Shown one piece after another: positions 35,358-45,291 of a stretch of DNA of 64,000 nt. The stretch's first letter is position 1. Each line of letters opens with the position of its first letter. The stretch is taken from the NCBI RefSeq assembly GCF_018613195.1, contig NZ_JAGGQQ010000016.1, positions 28,004-92,003 on the forward strand, written 5' to 3'. A model generated the notes under the pieces. It saw only the letters and a list, made by a program, of their open reading frames with translations, did no database searches and was not told where the DNA came from. The translations under genes and the position numbers were made by a program. This stretch comes from Bacillus sp. ISL-45. Its GTDB lineage: Bacteria; Bacillota; Bacilli; Bacillales; Cytobacillaceae.

Positions 35358-38048
35358 ATGGCCGTGAAAAAATCAGAATTGTATTCCCTTTTATGGGATG
35401 CTTGTAACAAATTAAGAGGTGGAGTGGAGCCGTCAAGATACAAAGATTACGTACTTGTACTATTGTTTTTTAAATACGTATCAGATAGGTACAAAGGTCA
35501 ACGCTTTGCCGAGTTTACAGTAAGTGAAGGTGCATCATTTGATGATTTAATTGCTGCAAAGGGCAAAAGTGATGTAGGTGAGCGAGTAGATAAGATTATT
35601 CAGAAGTTCCTAGAAGAGAACCGTCTTCAAGGTTCTTTACCTGATGTTAGTTTTAATAATCCTGATGAACTAGGTTCTGGTAAGGAACTAGTTGATAAAG
35701 TTTCTGGGCTTATTGCTATATTCCAAAACCCTGCTATCGACTTCAAAAGTAACAGAGCTAGTGGTGATGACATCATCGGAGATGCTTATGAGTATTTCAT
35801 GATGAAATTTGCTCAAGAGTCTGGTAAGAGCAAGGGGCAATTCTATACGCCGAGTGAGGTATCACGTATTATTGCAAGGCTTATTGGTGTCGGTGACATT
35901 AAACAAGAAACGGGCAAAAAGTGGACGCTTCATGACCCTGCAGCGGGCAGTGGCTCTTTACTAATTCGTGCAGCAGATGAAGCTCCTATAGATGAAAATG
36001 GTGACTCTATTGTTACAATATTTGGTCAAGAAAAATATCCTGATACTGCAGGTTTGGCAAAGATGAACTTTATCCTTCACAATAAAGGTACAGGTGAAAT
36101 CAAGAGTGGTAATACATTAGCAAAACCAGCATATACGGATGATTTTGGTGGACTTAAGAAGTTTGACTTTATTGTTATGAACCCACCCTTCTCAGATAAG
36201 GATTGGACTGATGGAATTAAACCATCAGAAGATAAATATAAAAGATTTGATGGTTATGGCATTCCACCAGAGAAGAATGGTGACTATGCTTGGTTTTTAC
36301 ATGTTTTAAAGGCATTAGAGAGTAACGGTAAGGCAGGCATTATTCTACCTCATGGTGTACTGTTTAGGGGGAATGCTGAAGAAACTATCAGAAAAGCTGT
36401 TCTTGATAAGCGCTATATCAAGGGGATCGTTGGGTTGCCTGCAAACTTATTTTATGGTACAGGAATTCCTGCTAGTATCATCATCATTGATAAAGAGAAT
36501 GCTGATAAACGTGAAGGCATCTTTATGATTGATGCAAGCCGTGGATTTAAGAAAGACGGAAACAAGAACCGTCTTCGTGAACAAGACATTGAGAAAATAG
36601 TGCAAACCTTTATAAACCAAGAGAAAAATGAGGGATACTCTCACTTTATTCCCTATAAAGAAATTTTAGAAGAAAACGATGGAAGTCTATATGTGTCTCG
36701 TTATATCCAAAAAATTGATGATACGTTGCCACAAAACATCGCATCACATCTTAAGGGAGGTATTCCAGAAGCTGATATTGATTCAATAGAAAAGTTGTGG
36801 AAAATATCACCGAGGTTAAAGGAAAAGATATTTAACTGCAATGATGGGGAACACAATATCTATAACCTTGCCATGTCACCAAATGAGATAGAAACGGTTA
36901 TCTCTGAAGATGATAACATCAAGAGCGAAAGGGAAAACGAGTGCGGGGAGTTATTCAGGGCTTGGAGAAATGAAGTAAAAGATGTCCTACTAAACATCAA
37001 TGCAGATACAAATCCAAAAGAGTTAATCCGCAATATCGGTGTAGAAATTTTACGCGGATTTGAGTCAGCTCGACTTTTAGATAATTACGATGTGTATGAC
37101 TTCCTGCTTAATTACTGGAATGAGAAACTGCAAGATGATGTATATGTTATCAAGGCTAGTGGGTATGAGGCAGGCAGTAACATTGAATATGTGTATGCTC
37201 AAAAGAAACAAAAAGATGAGAACGGTGAAACTGTATCAGTCGATGATACTTCTAAAATAAAATCTTTTGAAGGTGCGTTAATTTCACGAGAGATTATTGA
37301 ACATGAGTATTTTGAAAAAGAGCTATTGGCACTTAATAAACTGATTGAAAAATCAGCATTGCTTGAATCTGAACTCGATGAAATGCGTGAAGAAGAATCC
37401 GGAGATGAAGGTTTACTTGTAAATGCCTTAAATGAAAAAGGAGACGGTATTCCTAAGGCGAATCTTAATAAGCAAATTAAGGAACTCGAAAGTAAAAAGA
37501 CATCACCTGTAATGAGTGATATTACAAAGTTGCTTGAATTATTTGATGCAGGCAACACAGACGAAATGGAAAGAATCGTCAAATTGAATGGTGAGCTAAA
37601 GGGTTACGAACTTAGAAATAAGAACGGTTCATTTGGTAAAGCAAAGTTAAAAGCGGCATTAAAAGATGTAATCGACAATGCAGTAATGCCTGAACTTTAT
37701 GCTGATGAATATAACGCTCTGCTTGCATATCAAACGAAGATGACAGAAAAAGAAGAAGTCGACAAAGCAGTAAAAGAAGCACAAAAAGCACTCGATGAGA
37801 TAGTGCTTGCTAAATATGGGGAGTTATCAGTTGATGAAATTAAACACTTATTATTTGATAAAAAGTGGATGGCAAGACTTGAGGGTGATATTGCTGACGC
37901 AATAGATCAAGTACTCAATGCACTTGCATCAAGAGTTACTTTAATCGCAAAACGCTATGAACATACTTTAGGTGAGATTGAGGAAAAGACAGCTCATTCG
38001 AGAGTCAAGGTGAAGTCGGCCTTAGAAAGGATGGGGTACACATGGTAA
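35358..38048 (+). CDS. hsdM: Type I restriction-modification DNA methyltransferase subunit HsdM, long form
   Basis: 896 residues. HsdM N-terminal helical domain, then the N6-adenine methylase core with SAM-binding DPAAGSGSL near residue 193 and catalytic NPPF at residues 275-278. It methylates adenine in the recognition site together with HsdS. Canonical HsdM is about 500-550 residues; here some 330 further residues follow, Glu/Lys-rich and partly coiled coil (about 560-896). Ribosome site GAGCGAGG. The gene overlaps hsdS by 7 bases. Confidence 0.92.
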   Translation: MAVKKSELYSLLWDACNKLRGGVEPSRYKDYVLVLLFFKYVSDRYKGQRFAEFTVSEGASFDDLIAAKGKSDVGERVDKIIQKFLEENRLQGSLPDVSFNNPDELGSGKELVDKVSGLIAIFQNPAIDFKSNRASGDDIIGDAYEYFMMKFAQESGKSKGQFYTPSEVSRIIARLIGVGDIKQETGKKWTLHDPAAGSGSLLIRAADEAPIDENGDSIVTIFGQEKYPDTAGLAKMNFILHNKGTGEIKSGNTLAKPAYTDDFGGLKKFDFIVMNPPFSDKDWTDGIKPSEDKYKRFDGYGIPPEKNGDYAWFLHVLKALESNGKAGIILPHGVLFRGNAEETIRKAVLDKRYIKGIVGLPANLFYGTGIPASIIIIDKENADKREGIFMIDASRGFKKDGNKNRLREQDIEKIVQTFINQEKNEGYSHFIPYKEILEENDGSLYVSRYIQKIDDTLPQNIASHLKGGIPEADIDSIEKLWKISPRLKEKIFNCNDGEHNIYNLAMSPNEIETVISEDDNIKSERENECGELFRAWRNEVKDVLLNINADTNPKELIRNIGVEILRGFESARLLDNYDVYDFLLNYWNEKLQDDVYVIKASGYEAGSNIEYVYAQKKQKDENGETVSVDDTSKIKSFEGALISREIIEHEYFEKELLALNKLIEKSALLESELDEMREEESGDEGLLVNALNEKGDGIPKANLNKQIKELESKKTSPVMSDITKLLELFDAGNTDEMERIVKLNGELKGYELRNKNGSFGKAKLKAALKDVIDNAVMPELYADEYNALLAYQTKMTEKEEVDKAVKEAQKALDEIVLAKYGELSVDEIKHLLFDKKWMARLEGDIADAIDQVLNALASRVTLIAKRYEHTLGEIEEKTAHSRVKVKSALERMGYTW

Positions 38049-39274
38049 CTTATCCTTTAGATTGGAAAGAATGCTGCCTTAATGATGTCATTAAAATAAA
38101 AAGAGGTGCATCTCCACGTCCAATAGATAGTTATTTAACTCTCAGCTCTTCTGGAGTGAACTGGATAAAAATCGGCGATGCTCCACAAAACGGGAAATAT
38201 ATTGTTTCTACAGCTGAGAAAATAACAAAAGGTGGGGCTAACCATTCGGTAAGGGTATATCAAGGTGACTTCATATTGTCTAACTCCATGAGTTTTGGAA
38301 GACCTTACCTTTTAGGTATTGATGGATGTATACATGACGGATGGTTAACGCTGTACGATTTTCAAGATGAAGTCGATAAGGATTTTCTTTATTATCTTCT
38401 CTCATCTCCAGTTGTAAAAGAACAATATGCTTCTTTTGCTGCGGGTAGTGGAGTGCAAAACCTTAATAAAGAAGTGGTAAAAAAAGTACAAGTTCTATTA
38501 CCTTCTCTCCCAGAACAACAATCCATCGCCTCAATCCTATCTGACTTTGATGAGCATATCGACAACTTAACCAAACTAATCGAAAAGAAAAAAGCAATCC
38601 GTGATGGTGCTTTGGAGGATTTGGTTAATGGCAAGTCAAGGCTTGATGGATTTGATGGGGAGTGGGAAGAAAAAACACTAGAAGATATTTGTATACCAAA
38701 TGGACTTGTTAGAGGTCCTTTTGGCGGTTCATTAAAAAAAGATATGTTTGTAAGACAAGGCAATAAAGTATATGAGCAAAGAAATGCAATTTATAAATCT
38801 GTAAAAATAGGAAACTATTATGTTGCAGATGAAAAATATTATGAACTTTCCAGATTCGCTGTTAAAGCAAATGATTTTATTGTTAGTTGTTCTGGAACAA
38901 TTGGGAAAATTTATAGAATCCCCAAGAACCATCCAAAAGGAATAATTAACCAAGCGCTATTAAAAATCACTATTGATGTCAACAAGTGCGATTTAGATTA
39001 TTTTTATAAATATTTTGTATGGGATAAATTTCAACATGAAATTATTGATAATACACAAGGTGGAGCAATGAAAAATCTTGTTGGAATGGATGTTTTTAGA
39101 AACTCTTTAATACGCATGCCAAAAGATATCGCTGAACAACAAGCCATCGCCTCTGTCCTAACAGCAATGGATGAAGAAATCGAAGCTTTGGAAGTAGAAA
39201 AAGCGAAGATGGTAGGGATTAGAGAAGGTGCAATGGTCGACCTTTTAACTGGTCGTGTGCGTCTTAAGGTATAG
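38042..39274 (+). CDS. hsdS: Type I restriction-modification specificity subunit HsdS
   Basis: 410 residues in two halves, each a target recognition domain followed by a long conserved helix: LPEQQSIASILSDFDEHID near residue 158 and IAEQQAIASVLTAMDEEIE near residue 363. The two domains read the two parts of a split DNA site. The full two-domain length suggests a functional subunit. Only one hsdS is present in the window, with no inverted hsdS copies for shuffling. Confidence 0.93.
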   Translation: MVTYPLDWKECCLNDVIKIKRGASPRPIDSYLTLSSSGVNWIKIGDAPQNGKYIVSTAEKITKGGANHSVRVYQGDFILSNSMSFGRPYLLGIDGCIHDGWLTLYDFQDEVDKDFLYYLLSSPVVKEQYASFAAGSGVQNLNKEVVKKVQVLLPSLPEQQSIASILSDFDEHIDNLTKLIEKKKAIRDGALEDLVNGKSRLDGFDGEWEEKTLEDICIPNGLVRGPFGGSLKKDMFVRQGNKVYEQRNAIYKSVKIGNYYVADEKYYELSRFAVKANDFIVSCSGTIGKIYRIPKNHPKGIINQALLKITIDVNKCDLDYFYKYFVWDKFQHEIIDNTQGGAMKNLVGMDVFRNSLIRMPKDIAEQQAIASVLTAMDEEIEALEVEKAKMVGIREGAMVDLLTGRVRLKV

Positions 39275-39290
39275 GAGGGAGGTTAAGTTT

Positions 39291-42200
39291 ATGTCTGTTG
39301 ATTTAGAAAAAAAGTTACAAAATAAGGTTGTCCACTGGCTAATAGATGAAGAGAAAGATGGTGGATTAGGTTACACATATCTTGGCAATCTTGAAGACCA
39401 AGACAACACACCAATTAAAGAGGATTTGCTAAAGAAGAATCTTGAAAAGCGTGGGTACAAAAAAGACCAAATTTCAAAGGCGGTAACTGAACTTGTTTCA
39501 AAAGCAAGCAATCAGGTAGACAGGCTTTATCAAATTAATAATGAAGTTTATTCTCTTCTTCGTTATGGCAAGCAAGGTGTCAAAGATGAAAATAGAAATC
39601 GTCAAACGGTGCATTATATTGATTGGGAGAATGTAGAAAATAATGATTTTTATGTTGCTGAAGAAGTAAGCGTTCGTTGCTTTGATCATGTGACAAGAAA
39701 ACGCCCCGATGTAGTGCTATATATAAACGGCATCGCTCTGGGTGTGTTTGAATTAAAGCGTTCATGCGTAAGCATTGGCGAGGGCATCCGTCAAAACCTT
39801 ACTAACCAAAAGAAAGAGTATATTCAAAGTTTCTTTAGCACTGCTCAGTTACTTTTTGCTGGTAACGAAGCAGAGGGCCTCAAGTATGGGACAATCGAAA
39901 CTTCTGAGAAGTATTATCTAAAGTGGAAAGAAGACTTAAAAGCGACAGACAATCTATCTGCTACAGTCAAAAATATTCAATCTAAAGAAAAAAACAAGCT
40001 AAGAGATGCAATCGTTTCTCTTTGCCAAAAAGAACGCTTTTTGTCGTTGATACACGACTTCATTATCTTTGATGCAGGTGTGAAGAAGGTAGCTAGGCAT
40101 AATCAATACTTCGCCAATATCGCAGCTAGAAAAAGGATTCTTTCAGATGAAGGCGGTATTATCTGGAACACCCAAGGTTCAGGCAAGTCCCTAATTATGG
40201 TCTGGCTTACCAAGTGGATTATTGAAAATGTAGCAGATAGCCGTGTAGTCATTATTACAGACCGTGACGAACTTGATGACCAAATAGAGAGCTTGTTTAT
40301 TGATGTTAACGAGAAAGTAAAAAGAGCAAAGAGTACATCCGATTTAAGGGATTTACTAAATAAAAATGAAGATTCTATCATATGCTCTTTGATTCATAAG
40401 TATGGACATAATGCAGGTAAACAATCTGATGTGGATCAGTACCGTAAAGAATTATTAAAAAATTTGCCTGCTGATTTTAAAGCAAAAGGAAACATTATTG
40501 CTTTTATCGACGAATGTCACCGCACAAATTCTGGAAAGTTGCACGAGGCTGTTAAGGTGCTAATGCCAGAAGCGTTACTTATCGGTTTTACAGGTACACC
40601 ACTTTTGAAAAAAGATAAATCTACTAGTATTGAAACTTTTGGTCCATATATCCATACCTATAAATTTAATGAGGGCGTTGAGGATGGAGTGGTTCTTGAC
40701 TTGCGTTATGAGGCAAGAGATGTTGACCAAGATTTAAGCAATAATAAAAAGGTTGATATATGGTTCGATAATAAGACCACAGGCTTAACGGATAGAGCGA
40801 AGACAAAACTAAAGCAAAGTTGGACTTCTATCAATAAGTTGTACAGTTCAAGACAAAGACTTGAAAAGATTGCTGGCGATATCATCTTCGATATGAACTT
40901 AAAACCACGTCTTAAAAACGACCGTGGAACAGCTATGCTTGTTGCAAATAGTATTTACGAGGCTTGCAGATACTGGGATATTTTTACGAGTAACGGCTTT
41001 AATAGATGTGCAATTGTTACTTCGTATGATGCTTCTGATGCAAGTGTTAGAACTGCTACAAGCGACTTAAATCAAGAAGGCGAAGAAGAGTACAAGAAGT
41101 CTATTTATGAGCGTATGCTTAGAGGTGAAAAACTGTCTCAGTTCGAAAAAGAAGTAAAGGAGCAATTCAAAAAAACCCCTGCCAAAATGAAACTTCTTAT
41201 TGTGGTGGATAAACTTTTGACAGGTTTCGATGCTCCAAGTGCGACATACTTATACATCGATAAATCCATGCGAGACCATGACTTGTTCCAAGCAATATGT
41301 AGAGTGAATAGACCAGATGGCGAGGATAAAGACTATGGTTATATCGTAGATTATATGGACTTATTCCGTAATGTGCAGCTTGCGGTTGCTGATTATACAA
41401 CTGAGGCGTTTGATAACTTTGATAAAGAAGATGTTGAAGGACTTATTAAAAATCGTTATGATGAGGCGAAATCTGAAATGGTAGGTGCAATTGCATCGCT
41501 TAAGGATTTGCTTGAAAATGTAAATGCACCAAAAGAGGATACAGATTATATTGAATATTTCTGTGGTGAAAATAGCGAGGATGATGAGAATATAGGTCGT
41601 AGAGATATATTTTACACTTTAACTGCCTCTCTGACTCGTTCCTTTGCGAATTGTTGTGATAAACTTGTGAGCGACTATGGTTATTCAGACAATCAAGTGA
41701 AACAGCTTAGAAGTAATATTGCTGGATATAATAAAATAAAGGAAATGGTTAAACTTGCAAGCTGTGATTATATCGACCTAAAGCCTTACGAAGCTGATAT
41801 GCGTTATATCCTTGATACTTACATCCGTGCCGATGATTCTAAAATAGTAAGTGAACTTGGCAACATGTCATTGGTTGAGTTACTACTAGACAACACAACT
41901 ACAACGCCAATAGATGCATTGGTGAAAGAACTTCCAGGAAATGATAACGCTAAGGCTGAGACCATTGAAAATAACTTGCAACATGAAATCGTCAAGAAGA
42001 TGTCTTCAAATAAGGTCTACTATGGTAAGCTATCGGAAATGCTACAAGTAATTATTGACCAAAGACGGATTGAGGCTATGAGTTATGAGGAGTACCTGCG
42101 TCAAGTTGTAGAATTAGCACAGGCGATTTTACATCCGGAAGAAAATTCTGGATATCCTGATGCTGTTAAAAATAGCGAAGCCAGAAGAGCTTTCTTTGAT

Positions 42201-42416
42201 TACTTTGATAGAGATGAAAAACTGGCTGTAAATATTGACAGTGCTATCCGTCATGCAATACGCCCTGATTGGAAGAGGAATTTCCAAAAACAACAAAATA
42301 TTAGACTTGCTATATATCAAAATCTATTGGTAAATGGTTATGACGAAGACGAAGCAACTGAAAAAACCAATGCCGTCTTTGATATAGTTGGAAGGCAGGT
42401 AGAATACGATGAGTAA
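39291..42416 (+). CDS. hsdR: Type I restriction endonuclease subunit HsdR
   Basis: 1041 residues. N-terminal PD-(D/E)XK nuclease (ALGVFELKRS near residues 148-160), then a translocase with Walker A TQGSGKS (Lys299) and DECH (Asp407), and a C-terminal helical region that docks on HsdM. It pulls unmethylated DNA through and cuts it. Start at 39291 after GGAGGGAGG; the frame's earlier start lies in hsdS. It overlaps the next gene by 8 bases. Confidence 0.94.
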   Translation: MSVDLEKKLQNKVVHWLIDEEKDGGLGYTYLGNLEDQDNTPIKEDLLKKNLEKRGYKKDQISKAVTELVSKASNQVDRLYQINNEVYSLLRYGKQGVKDENRNRQTVHYIDWENVENNDFYVAEEVSVRCFDHVTRKRPDVVLYINGIALGVFELKRSCVSIGEGIRQNLTNQKKEYIQSFFSTAQLLFAGNEAEGLKYGTIETSEKYYLKWKEDLKATDNLSATVKNIQSKEKNKLRDAIVSLCQKERFLSLIHDFIIFDAGVKKVARHNQYFANIAARKRILSDEGGIIWNTQGSGKSLIMVWLTKWIIENVADSRVVIITDRDELDDQIESLFIDVNEKVKRAKSTSDLRDLLNKNEDSIICSLIHKYGHNAGKQSDVDQYRKELLKNLPADFKAKGNIIAFIDECHRTNSGKLHEAVKVLMPEALLIGFTGTPLLKKDKSTSIETFGPYIHTYKFNEGVEDGVVLDLRYEARDVDQDLSNNKKVDIWFDNKTTGLTDRAKTKLKQSWTSINKLYSSRQRLEKIAGDIIFDMNLKPRLKNDRGTAMLVANSIYEACRYWDIFTSNGFNRCAIVTSYDASDASVRTATSDLNQEGEEEYKKSIYERMLRGEKLSQFEKEVKEQFKKTPAKMKLLIVVDKLLTGFDAPSATYLYIDKSMRDHDLFQAICRVNRPDGEDKDYGYIVDYMDLFRNVQLAVADYTTEAFDNFDKEDVEGLIKNRYDEAKSEMVGAIASLKDLLENVNAPKEDTDYIEYFCGENSEDDENIGRRDIFYTLTASLTRSFANCCDKLVSDYGYSDNQVKQLRSNIAGYNKIKEMVKLASCDYIDLKPYEADMRYILDTYIRADDSKIVSELGNMSLVELLLDNTTTTPIDALVKELPGNDNAKAETIENNLQHEIVKKMSSNKVYYGKLSEMLQVIIDQRRIEAMSYEEYLRQVVELAQAILHPEENSGYPDAVKNSEARRAFFDYFDRDEKLAVNIDSAIRHAIRPDWKRNFQKQQNIRLAIYQNLLVNGYDEDEATEKTNAVFDIVGRQVEYDE

Positions 42417-43131
42417 TGAAGCAATAATTGGTGGTATGCCAATAGAAATTATCAAAAAGAAAAACCTTAAAAATCTTTATATAAGAGTTAATCCTCCAGA
42501 AGGTAATGTAACCGTCAGCACTCCTAGTGATTATCCTGATGAAGAAATAAGGCTTTTTGTTTTAAAGAAAATGCCAGAGATCACCAAGGTGAGAGATAGG
42601 ATGCTGTCACAACCACGTCAAACTGAACGTGAATATGTTTCTGGCGAATCACATTATTTATGGGGAAAGCCCTATCGTTTGCAAGTCGTTTATGAAGGAA
42701 ACAAATATGAGATTAAAAAACTACCAAATAAAATTATTTTAACTGCACCCGAAAGATCAACTAAAGAATCTAGGGAGAGTGCTTTTAACGATTGGTACAG
42801 AGAAGAACTTAAACGAGTCTTGAATGGTGTTATTTCAAGGTGCGAGTCAAAGACAAATCTACATGCTAATGAATACAAAATTAAGAACATGAGGACAAAG
42901 TGGGGCACTTGTAATATTGATAAGAAAAGAATATGGATTAATTTGCAACTTGCTAAAAAGCCAGTTGAATGCCTTGAGTATGTAGTTATTCATGAACTGG
43001 TACACTTGATAGAAAAGAATCACACTCATAGATTCCATGCACTTGTTGAGGAGTTCTACCCTACTTGGAAAGAGGCAAGAAAGCTATTAGCAGAGATGCC
43101 TTTAGATTATATGGAAAAAGGAGAAGGGTAG
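42409..43131 (+). CDS. YgjP/SprT-like zinc metallopeptidase (DUF45)
   Basis: 240 residues. Zinc-binding HELVH at residues 195-199 with a downstream His in NHTHRFHALV, plus the family block MRTKWGTCNIDKKRIWINLQLA. YgjP-like proteins (DUF45/M48-related) are common beside type I restriction genes, but their role there is not established. The start overlaps the hsdR stop, so it belongs to the operon. Confidence 0.88.
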   Translation: MSNEAIIGGMPIEIIKKKNLKNLYIRVNPPEGNVTVSTPSDYPDEEIRLFVLKKMPEITKVRDRMLSQPRQTEREYVSGESHYLWGKPYRLQVVYEGNKYEIKKLPNKIILTAPERSTKESRESAFNDWYREELKRVLNGVISRCESKTNLHANEYKIKNMRTKWGTCNIDKKRIWINLQLAKKPVECLEYVVIHELVHLIEKNHTHRFHALVEEFYPTWKEARKLLAEMPLDYMEKGEG

Positions 43132-43134
43132 AGA

Positions 43135-44721
43135 ATGAAAAGCAAAATAACAACAAGTGATATTTTTGATATAAATAGAAAATCAGGTGCTTTGATTCTT
43201 GGTAAAAACAGACTTGATGACTATGCAACTAAATTTCTAAATAAATATTGTAAAGAGGCATTGGTTAATCCAATGCCTCTTCCAGTCGATGAGATACTTC
43301 AGGAAATGGGACTCACAGTACAAGAAGTTTCCCTATCTAGTAATTTGGACGTTTTTGGTTGCTGTTTGCTACTTGATGCACATATAGATGTTTATAACCG
43401 GGAAACAAGACAATATACATCAACTGCCTTTAATGCCGGAACTGTATTAATCGATCCCTTCTCTGAAGCTGTCTATGGTGAAGGCTCGAAAAGAAATACA
43501 CTAATTCATGAGGCACTGCATTGGGAAAAAGATAAGAGATATTTTGAAATCCTTGAGATGAAAAATAAAAATGCATCTGAAAAGCTATACCCTATTTTAT
43601 GCCGTCAATCCGAGACTTTCTTTACACCATCTGAAGGAAAGAACTCAAAGGAAAATGAAGTAAGGTGGCTGGAATGGCAGGCACATAGAATAGCACCAAG
43701 GGTCCTGATGCCAAAAAATAGCTTTAAAAAGAAAGCGCTAGAATTTATTCAGCAATATAAAATGGCTGGAGAGAACGCTATTTTATCCTGTGACGATTTA
43801 ATTGATGATTTAAGTAGCTTCTTTATAACGTCACGGTTATCAGTAAAATATAGATTGATTGAGGTTGGTCTTAAAGATACAATTTCAGAGTTTGTAGACT
43901 ATGAAGATGTCTATGAAGAAATCAATAGCGAGAAAGACTTTGTCAAATTAACTCCAGTAGAAGCACTAAAGATTATTGATGAAGATTCAGTTCTTAAACG
44001 ATGGATAAGTGAGGGACGATTTGTATTTGCTGACGGGTACTTTGTGCTTGCTGATAACCAGTATGTAATACAAAAAGATGGATTTCTTCATTTAACCGCT
44101 AAGGCAAAAAAGAATCTTGCGAAATGTGTTATAAATATTCGGGAGCAAAAGTTCACTACATATACAAATACTGACAAAGATTTGCTTGGTTATGCGGCAC
44201 TTAGAAGGATTGAAGGAGTTGATAGCAGGCTCCTTACATTTCACCCCAAATATCAGTCTTCTTTAAAATATGAACCGGAAGAGGCTTATAAAGCATTTTA
44301 TAAACAATTAGCTTCTTATGACGAACAAGAAGAAATTGAACTTATGAAGATGATAGGAGATCCGACTAGATCTCTTTGTGAGTGTTTATGGTTTTTAATG
44401 CAGAACAGAAAATGGAATTATCCAGAACAGTTTAATGAGCAAACTGGATTAAATAAAAATTATCATGGAAAAATTAAAAATAACAAGCATAACAACATGA
44501 CTACTAGTGTTTTGATTGCAATTTGTGTAGGTATGAAATTAAGTTTTAGAATAACTGAAAAATTGTTTTGTAAGTCAAAGAATAAACTCGACTATTATAA
44601 TGACCCCGACAAGACCTATATTCGTATAATGGAGATGATGCCAGGACTTTCTCTTAATGAGTTTAATGGTGTTCTAGAGCATTGTGGTATCCAGGAATTA
44701 GGTAGTGAAATAAAAAATTGA
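43135..44721 (+). CDS. ImmA/IrrE-type metallopeptidase-domain protein with long C-terminal part
   Basis: 528 residues. HEALH at 125-129 is the ImmA/IrrE-type zinc motif; these proteases cut repressors in phage immunity and stress responses. The remaining 400 residues contain an unrecognised middle domain and a C-terminal block (about 400-528) that looks HTH-like (PEQFNEQTGLNKNYHGKIKN). It follows the YgjP-like gene by 3 bases, so it is the last gene of the restriction operon and is closed by a terminator. Substrate unknown. Confidence 0.78.
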   Translation: MKSKITTSDIFDINRKSGALILGKNRLDDYATKFLNKYCKEALVNPMPLPVDEILQEMGLTVQEVSLSSNLDVFGCCLLLDAHIDVYNRETRQYTSTAFNAGTVLIDPFSEAVYGEGSKRNTLIHEALHWEKDKRYFEILEMKNKNASEKLYPILCRQSETFFTPSEGKNSKENEVRWLEWQAHRIAPRVLMPKNSFKKKALEFIQQYKMAGENAILSCDDLIDDLSSFFITSRLSVKYRLIEVGLKDTISEFVDYEDVYEEINSEKDFVKLTPVEALKIIDEDSVLKRWISEGRFVFADGYFVLADNQYVIQKDGFLHLTAKAKKNLAKCVINIREQKFTTYTNTDKDLLGYAALRRIEGVDSRLLTFHPKYQSSLKYEPEEAYKAFYKQLASYDEQEEIELMKMIGDPTRSLCECLWFLMQNRKWNYPEQFNEQTGLNKNYHGKIKNNKHNNMTTSVLIAICVGMKLSFRITEKLFCKSKNKLDYYNDPDKTYIRIMEMMPGLSLNEFNGVLEHCGIQELGSEIKN

Positions 44722-44748
44722 AAACTCGTTAACTCGTGAGTTGGTTTT

Positions 44749-44773
44749 GAACCCCGGAAGGGGTTCTTTTTTT
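44749..44773 (+). terminator. Terminator of the restriction operon
   Basis: Perfect stem GAACCCC / GGGGTTC with a GGA-type loop and seven T, 28 bases after the last stop. Confidence 0.9.
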
Positions 44774-44814
44774 ATGCTCAAATTCGGAAAAACCCTGTAT
44801 ATAAGCAATAAGAG

Positions 44815-44831
44815 CCAACTCAGTGAGTTGG
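44815..44831. other. Perfect 17-base palindrome in the gap before the prophage remnant
   Basis: CCAACTCA-G-TGAGTTGG. A related arm, CTCGTGAGTTGG, occurs on the other side of the terminator at about 44733-44745. The gap 44722-44953 holds no gene. Confidence 0.5.
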
Positions 44832-44953
44832 TCGTGAAAATATAAAATTTTTTATATTTATAGATGTAAGTCAAAAGTCTTACGAAATTTTAAGTACGTC
44901 TAACACTGGCCAGGAGGAAGACGGCGGATACATTAGGAGGGAAGATTAAACCA

Positions 44954-45079
44954 TGAGCAAAACCAAACTAATGCTTGATATCGTGAATGACTTACGAAAT
45001 GTAGCAGGAAGTATTGAAGGATGGCAGACTGGGGAAAATATGCTCTCTTTAACGAGAGTATGCTTTATGTGTCAGTAGA
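44954..45079 (+). pseudogene. Truncated small phage protein remnant
   Basis: ATG behind GGAGGGAAG opens a 41-codon frame beginning MSKTKLMLDIVNDLRN, which looks like the start of a small conserved phage protein; after SIEG the sequence changes character and stops. Probably the 5' end of a gene joined by deletion to the tail fragment that follows in another frame. Confidence 0.45.
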
Positions 45080-45215
45080 CGGCCTGACATGGGAAGGTGT
45101 GGAGCAACCGGGATTTACTACTTCAACCTATGACACATTTGGCGGTGCTATTTATATTTCTGGGGATGGCTTTTATGTGAAGGCAAGTGGTTATGTTTAT
45201 TATGCGCAGTATTAG
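45021..45215 (+). pseudogene. Phage tail-protein fragment
   Basis: 64 codons (WGKYALFNESMLYVSVDG...TYDTFGGAIYISGDGFYVKASG) that read like a beta-rich tail or appendage module. No ribosome site of its own. Together with the preceding fragment it marks a deletion inside a former prophage, just before the lysis genes. Confidence 0.45.
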
Positions 45216-45227
45216 AATGGAAAACTC

Positions 45228-45252
45228 AAGAACCTTGTCGGGTTCTTTTTTT
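45228..45252 (+). terminator. Terminator before the holin gene
   Basis: Stem AGAACC / GGTTCT with seven T. Confidence 0.75.
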
Positions 45253-45291
45253 AATAGATACGAAGTTAGATAGTCGGGAGGGAATTGGAGA

